Of a DNA stretch of 8,985 nucleotides, positions 6,294-8,985 are shown piece after piece. The notes beneath the pieces are model-generated. The model ran no database searches and had not been told where the DNA came from. It was given only the letters and a program-made list of their open reading frames with translations. This DNA comes from Pseudomonadota bacterium. Lineage in GTDB: Bacteria; Desulfobacterota; Desulfovibrionia; Desulfovibrionales; Desulfovibrionaceae. Each line of letters begins with the position of its first letter. The stretch's first letter is position 1. The DNA lies in contig JAEZMB010000134.1 of assembly GCA_023435825.1 (NCBI GenBank), positions 1-8,985 of the forward strand, given 5' to 3'. The position numbers were made by a program, and so were the translations under genes.

Positions 6294-7997
6294 ATGCCGC
6301 AACAGGTCGTCATCATCGGGGGCGTCGCCCTTGGACCCAAGGCCGCCTGCCGCTTCAAGAGGCTTCAGCCCGAAAGCAACGTCATCATGCTCGACCGCAG
6401 TCCCCGCATCTCCTACGGCGGCTGCGGCATCCCCTACTACGTTTCCGGCGAGGTCAGCGATATCACGGGCCTGCAATCCACGGCCTTCCACATGGTGCGC
6501 GACCCGGAATTCTTCCGCGACATCAAGGACGTGGACGCCCGGTCCGAGACCGAGGTGGTGGCCATCGACCGCGCCGCCAAGACCGTGACCGCCCGCCATC
6601 TGCCCACCGGCCGCGAGGATGTCATCCCCTACGACAAGCTGGTCATGGCCACGGGCAGCAGCCCGCGCAAACTGCCCATCGCCGGCATCGACCTGCCGGG
6701 CGTGCACACCGTGGACAGCCTGGAAGCGGCCGAGGCCATCAAGAAGTCCGTGGCCGCCGGGGGCGTGGGGTCCGTGGCCATCATAGGCTCGGGTTTCATC
6801 GGCCTGGAAATGGCCGTGGCCTTTGCCGACATGTGGGGCCTGGACGTCACGGTCATCGAGCTGTTCGACCAGATCCTGCCCGGCGTCACCGGGCCGACGC
6901 TGTCGGCCATGGCCCGCAAGCACATGCAGGACAAGGGCGTGGCCTTCCGCCTGGGCGAACAGGTGAAAGCCATCGAGGGCGACGGCAAAGTCGAGCGGGT
7001 CGTCACGGACAAGGGCGAGGTCGAGGCCGAGCTGGTGATCCTGTCCGTGGGCGTGGCGCCCAATTCCGGCCTGGCCAAGGCGGCCGGGCTTGACGTCTCG
7101 CCGCGCGGCGGCGTTCTCGTGGACGAATACATGCGCACTTCCGACCCGGACATCTATGCCGGCGGCGACTGCGTGGAAGTCAAAAACCTCGTCACCGGCC
7201 AGCCCATGTACCTGCCGCTGGGGTCCATGGCCAACCGGCAGGGCCGGGTCATCGGCGACAACCTGGCCGGTGGTTCCTCGCGCTTTGAAGGCGTGGTCGG
7301 CTCCTGGTGCGTCAAGCTCTTCGACCTGGCCGCGGCCGGCACCGGCCTGACCCAGGCCCAGGCCGAGCGGGCCGGCTTCGACGCCGTCACCACCCACATC
7401 ACGGCCATCGACCGGGCGCATTTCTACCCCGAGCACGAACTCATGTCCCTGGAACTGGTGGCCGAGCGCGGCACCAAGCGCGTCCTTGGCCTCCAGGGCC
7501 TGTGCGCCATGGGCGACGAACTCATCGGCAAGGTCAACACCGTGGCCGCCATGCTGCCCCACAAACCGACCGTGGCCGACGTGTCCAACGTGGAAGTGGC
7601 CTACTCGCCGCCCTTTGCCTCGGCCATGGATATCTTGAACACCGTGGCCAACGCGGCCGACAACATCCTGTCCGGCCAGAACAAGGGCATTTCCGTCACG
7701 GAATTCGCCACCATCTGGGCCGACGCCGGCAGCGACGCCCACATCATCGACTGCCGGGAAAATCCCCAGGGCGGCCCCCTGGAGGAAAAACATCCCGGCC
7801 GCTGGCACAACATCCCGCAAGGCCAGTTGCGCGGCCGCCTGAATGAGGTGCCCAAGGACAAGCCCGTGGTGCTTATGTGCAACACCGGCGCGCGCTCCTA
7901 CGAGGCCCTGGTGACCCTGACCGACGCCGGCTTCCAGAACGTGGTCAGCGTCGAAGGCGGCATGGCTGCGGTCAAGGCCGCCGGCGTGGACGTCTAG
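6294..7997 (+). CDS. FAD-dependent CoA-disulfide/persulfide reductase with C-terminal rhodanese domain (CoADR-RHD/Npsr type)
   Basis: This 567-aa cytoplasmic flavoenzyme of the pyridine nucleotide-disulfide oxidoreductase family probably uses NAD(P)H to reduce CoA or small-molecule persulfides, polysulfide or CoA disulfide. The FAD Rossmann motif is at 6-14 (VIIGGVALG). The single redox cysteine Cys44 sits in SYGGCGIPYY, a variant of the CoA-disulfide reductase motif SFxxCxxPYY. Other motifs are ATGSSP (119-124), the NAD(P)H motif GSGFIG (165-170), the FAD motif DIYAGGDC (286-293) and YSPPFASAMD (437-446) of the dimerisation domain. A rhodanese domain (about 465-567) has loop CNTGAR with Cys529. 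The two-cysteine layout matches CoADR-rhodanese and NADH-dependent persulfide reductases (family knowledge). The ATG at 6294 has AAGGA 6 nt upstream. It is divergent from rsmI and apparently monocistronic, with a terminator 130 bp downstream. Exact substrate preference cannot be read from sequence. Confidence 0.93.
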   Translation: MPQQVVIIGGVALGPKAACRFKRLQPESNVIMLDRSPRISYGGCGIPYYVSGEVSDITGLQSTAFHMVRDPEFFRDIKDVDARSETEVVAIDRAAKTVTARHLPTGREDVIPYDKLVMATGSSPRKLPIAGIDLPGVHTVDSLEAAEAIKKSVAAGGVGSVAIIGSGFIGLEMAVAFADMWGLDVTVIELFDQILPGVTGPTLSAMARKHMQDKGVAFRLGEQVKAIEGDGKVERVVTDKGEVEAELVILSVGVAPNSGLAKAAGLDVSPRGGVLVDEYMRTSDPDIYAGGDCVEVKNLVTGQPMYLPLGSMANRQGRVIGDNLAGGSSRFEGVVGSWCVKLFDLAAAGTGLTQAQAERAGFDAVTTHITAIDRAHFYPEHELMSLELVAERGTKRVLGLQGLCAMGDELIGKVNTVAAMLPHKPTVADVSNVEVAYSPPFASAMDILNTVANAADNILSGQNKGISVTEFATIWADAGSDAHIIDCRENPQGGPLEEKHPGRWHNIPQGQLRGRLNEVPKDKPVVLMCNTGARSYEALVTLTDAGFQNVVSVEGGMAAVKAAGVDV

Positions 7998-8061
7998 TGT
8001 CGCGCGGGCGCAAGCCCGGAAGACATTTTGCAAGCAACAGACTAAAATATTGCGTTTTATA

Positions 8062-8081
8062 AAAAATACTTTCGTATTTTT
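8062..8081. repeat. AT-rich inverted repeat downstream of the reductase gene
   Basis: A perfect 8-bp stem, AAAAATAC (8062-8069) and GTATTTTT (8074-8081), has a 4-nt loop TTTC. It lies in a strongly AT-rich island between the reductase stop and the main terminator. It could be a weak terminator or a protein-binding dyad. AT pairing alone makes a stable terminator unlikely. Confidence 0.4.
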
Positions 8082-8127
8082 CTAGAGGCGCGACGTCTAG
8101 CCCGTCTTCCCCTCTTCCCGAACCGCC

Positions 8128-8165
8128 AAGCGGGGACCGGCCACAAGCCGGTCCCCGCTTTTTTT
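8128..8165 (+). terminator. Strong intrinsic terminator for the plus-strand reductase transcript
   Basis: A perfect 14-bp GC-rich stem, AAGCGGGGACCGGC (8128-8141) and GCCGGTCCCCGCTT (8147-8160), has a 5-nt loop CACAA. It is followed by a run of seven T residues (8159-8165). The T run is only on the plus-strand 3' side, so termination is for rightward transcription. It separates the reductase gene from the protein gene at 8374. Confidence 0.9.
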
Positions 8166-8373
8166 CGGCTCACTCCATCTTTCCCGGAGCCGGGATAGTG
8201 AACTAATAATAAATAATATCAGACAATTATCAGCAAAACAGCCGACTCGATCCCGCCAGGAGACCGCGCGAGACTCGCCCCCGTGGCGCGGCAAGGGTTG
8301 CCCCGGCCGGAATTTCGTTGTAAACCGCTTGCGTGTTACTATTTAATATTTAGTATATCATTCATAGTATAAA
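8166..8373 (+). promoter_or_regulatory. AT-rich intergenic region with candidate promoter for the M52-like gene
   Basis: No convincing gene lies here. A GC-poor stretch (about 8200-8235, AATAATAAATAATATC) precedes a second AT-rich block (8336-8373). TTGCGT (8329-8334), 16 nt, TAGTAT (8351-8356) is a candidate promoter. It would start transcription about 10 nt before the ATG at 8374, a nearly leaderless transcript. An overlapping alternative is TTGTAA (8318-8323), 16 nt, TATTTA (8340-8345). The block also holds TTACTAT (8336-8342) and TTCATAGT (8361-8368), sequences that recur in the gap upstream of the second kinase. Confidence 0.4.
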
Positions 8374-8922
8374 ATGACGACACAGACACCACTCACCCTT
8401 GCCGACGCCGTCATAGGCCTTGGCGACATCCGCCGGGGTGACCTGGGCGTGGCCGCCCGGGTCATGGAAGCCCTGGAACAGGACTCTCCGGCCGACGGCC
8501 CGGAATGCGCGTTCATCGGCGAGAATCTGGCCGCCCTGCCCGGCCTGCTCTGCCAACGCCGGGCGGCGGTCATCGTGACCCCGGCCGGACTTACGGGCTG
8601 GCCCGGCATCGTCACCACCCTGGACGCGCCGGACTTTTTCGCCCTGGCCGCGTCCCGGGCCGGGACCTTGTGCCGGTTGGCCGCCCTGGCCCAGCGCCTG
8701 GCCTGGATCGATTGCGCCATGGGCCTGCCGCCGCGCCTGGGCGTGGTGCTGCTGGAGACCGCCCACGAGGAAGGACCCTATCTGTCGCGTTCGGCCCGAA
8801 GCGGGCTGCGACGGGCGGTGACGGCGGTGTGGCGCTACCTGGCCAGGCCCGAAAGTCCCGAACCGGCCGGTGGCCGGGTGTCGCGACTGTACCGATTTTC
8901 CCTGCCGGAAATGACGGCCTAG
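8374..8922 (+). CDS. Peptidase M52 (hydrogenase maturation protease)-like protein, probably catalytically inactive
   Basis: This 182-aa soluble protein begins with VIGLGDIRRGDLGVAARVMEAL (about 13-34), matching the M52 signature GxGNxLxxDDGxGxxVxxxL of HyaD/HybD/HycI proteases, which trim the large-subunit C-terminus of NiFe hydrogenases. Later stretches also fit the fold: AAVIVTPAGLTGWPG (about 64-78) for the usual IIVDAVxxGxxPG, and LGVVLLE followed by LSRSARSGLRRAV. The metal-binding residues known from HybD (Glu16, Asp62, His93) appear replaced by Leu24, Thr69 and probably Arg95, and there is no histidine before residue 131. Residues after about 157 resemble no known part of the family. 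The ATG at 8374 is the first possible start, because an in-frame TAG lies three codons upstream, and it has no Shine-Dalgarno. No hydrogenase gene is in the window. The gene is intact, so it looks like a retained pseudo-enzyme. The M52 relationship is moderately sure. Confidence 0.72.
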   Translation: MTTQTPLTLADAVIGLGDIRRGDLGVAARVMEALEQDSPADGPECAFIGENLAALPGLLCQRRAAVIVTPAGLTGWPGIVTTLDAPDFFALAASRAGTLCRLAALAQRLAWIDCAMGLPPRLGVVLLETAHEEGPYLSRSARSGLRRAVTAVWRYLARPESPEPAGGRVSRLYRFSLPEMTA

Positions 8923-8957
8923 GACCGTCCCGAGGCCGTGGCAGCGGCCGTGGGATA

Positions 8958-8978
8958 CGGCGACCCGACCGGTCGCCG
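8958..8978. repeat. GC-rich hairpin downstream of the M52-like gene
   Basis: CGGCGACC (8958-8965) and GGTCGCCG (8971-8978) form a perfect 8-bp stem with a 5-nt loop, 36 bp after the stop codon. A smaller GGCCG/CGGCC stem precedes it (8934-8949). No T run is visible before the window ends, so a terminator cannot be confirmed. Confidence 0.35.
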
Positions 8979-8985
8979 CCGCCGC

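Noticed and set aside
6147..8033. Long minus-strand open frame (628 codons) antisense to the reductase gene
   Set aside because: It mirrors the codon structure of the flavoprotein. The translation is His/Gly/Asp/Val-rich with no recognisable motif.
8097..8294. Minus-strand 65-codon frame in the gap before the M52-like gene
   Set aside because: It reads through the intrinsic terminator hairpin, shows no ribosome site and has no recognisable features.
1..8985. tRNA, rRNA, CRISPR array, transposase, integrase or prophage genes
   Set aside because: No tRNA-like arms, rRNA blocks, regularly spaced repeats or mobile-element protein motifs were seen on either strand by eye. A covariance-model scan was not possible.

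Overview
The window is GC-rich with a few sharply AT-rich intergenic islands. It carries seven protein genes that look real. The gene content is a persulfide/CoA-disulfide reductase with a rhodanese domain, a hydrogenase-protease-like protein and soluble PAS histidine kinases of deltaproteobacterial type. This points to a sulfate-reducing bacterium of the Desulfovibrionaceae (Desulfovibrio/Solidesulfovibrio-like). The taxonomic call is inferred from family knowledge and composition, not from a marker search.

Left block, minus strand, read from 6063 down to 54. The order is rsmI (16S rRNA ribose methyltransferase), a soluble histidine kinase with an N-terminal Rossmann-like domain, a stand-alone Hpt phosphotransfer protein, a 165-bp gap with an AT-rich inverted repeat and candidate promoter, a second soluble PAS histidine kinase, and an NtrC-type sigma-54 activator. 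The first kinase and Hpt overlap by ATGA, and the second kinase and regulator overlap by GTGA, so both pairs are probably translationally coupled. Together they form a two-kinase/Hpt/NtrC signalling cluster. The first kinase may read a nucleotide or redox cofactor. The regulator has an altered GAFTGA loop (AAYTGA) and a Gly/Ser tail.

Right block, plus strand. A divergent gene at 6294-7997 encodes a flavin-dependent CoA-disulfide/persulfide reductase fused to rhodanese, with both catalytic cysteines present. About 130 bp later there is a strong intrinsic terminator (8128-8165). After an AT-rich promoter region comes a 182-aa protein (8374-8922) that resembles peptidase M52 hydrogenase maturation proteases but appears to have lost all three nickel-binding residues.

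The most interesting points are the Rossmann-kinase fusion with its free-standing Hpt, the probable pseudo-protease, the altered GAFTGA loop, and a recurring TTGCG-type promoter-like motif in the AT-rich gaps. No tRNA, rRNA, CRISPR array, transposase or integrase was found.
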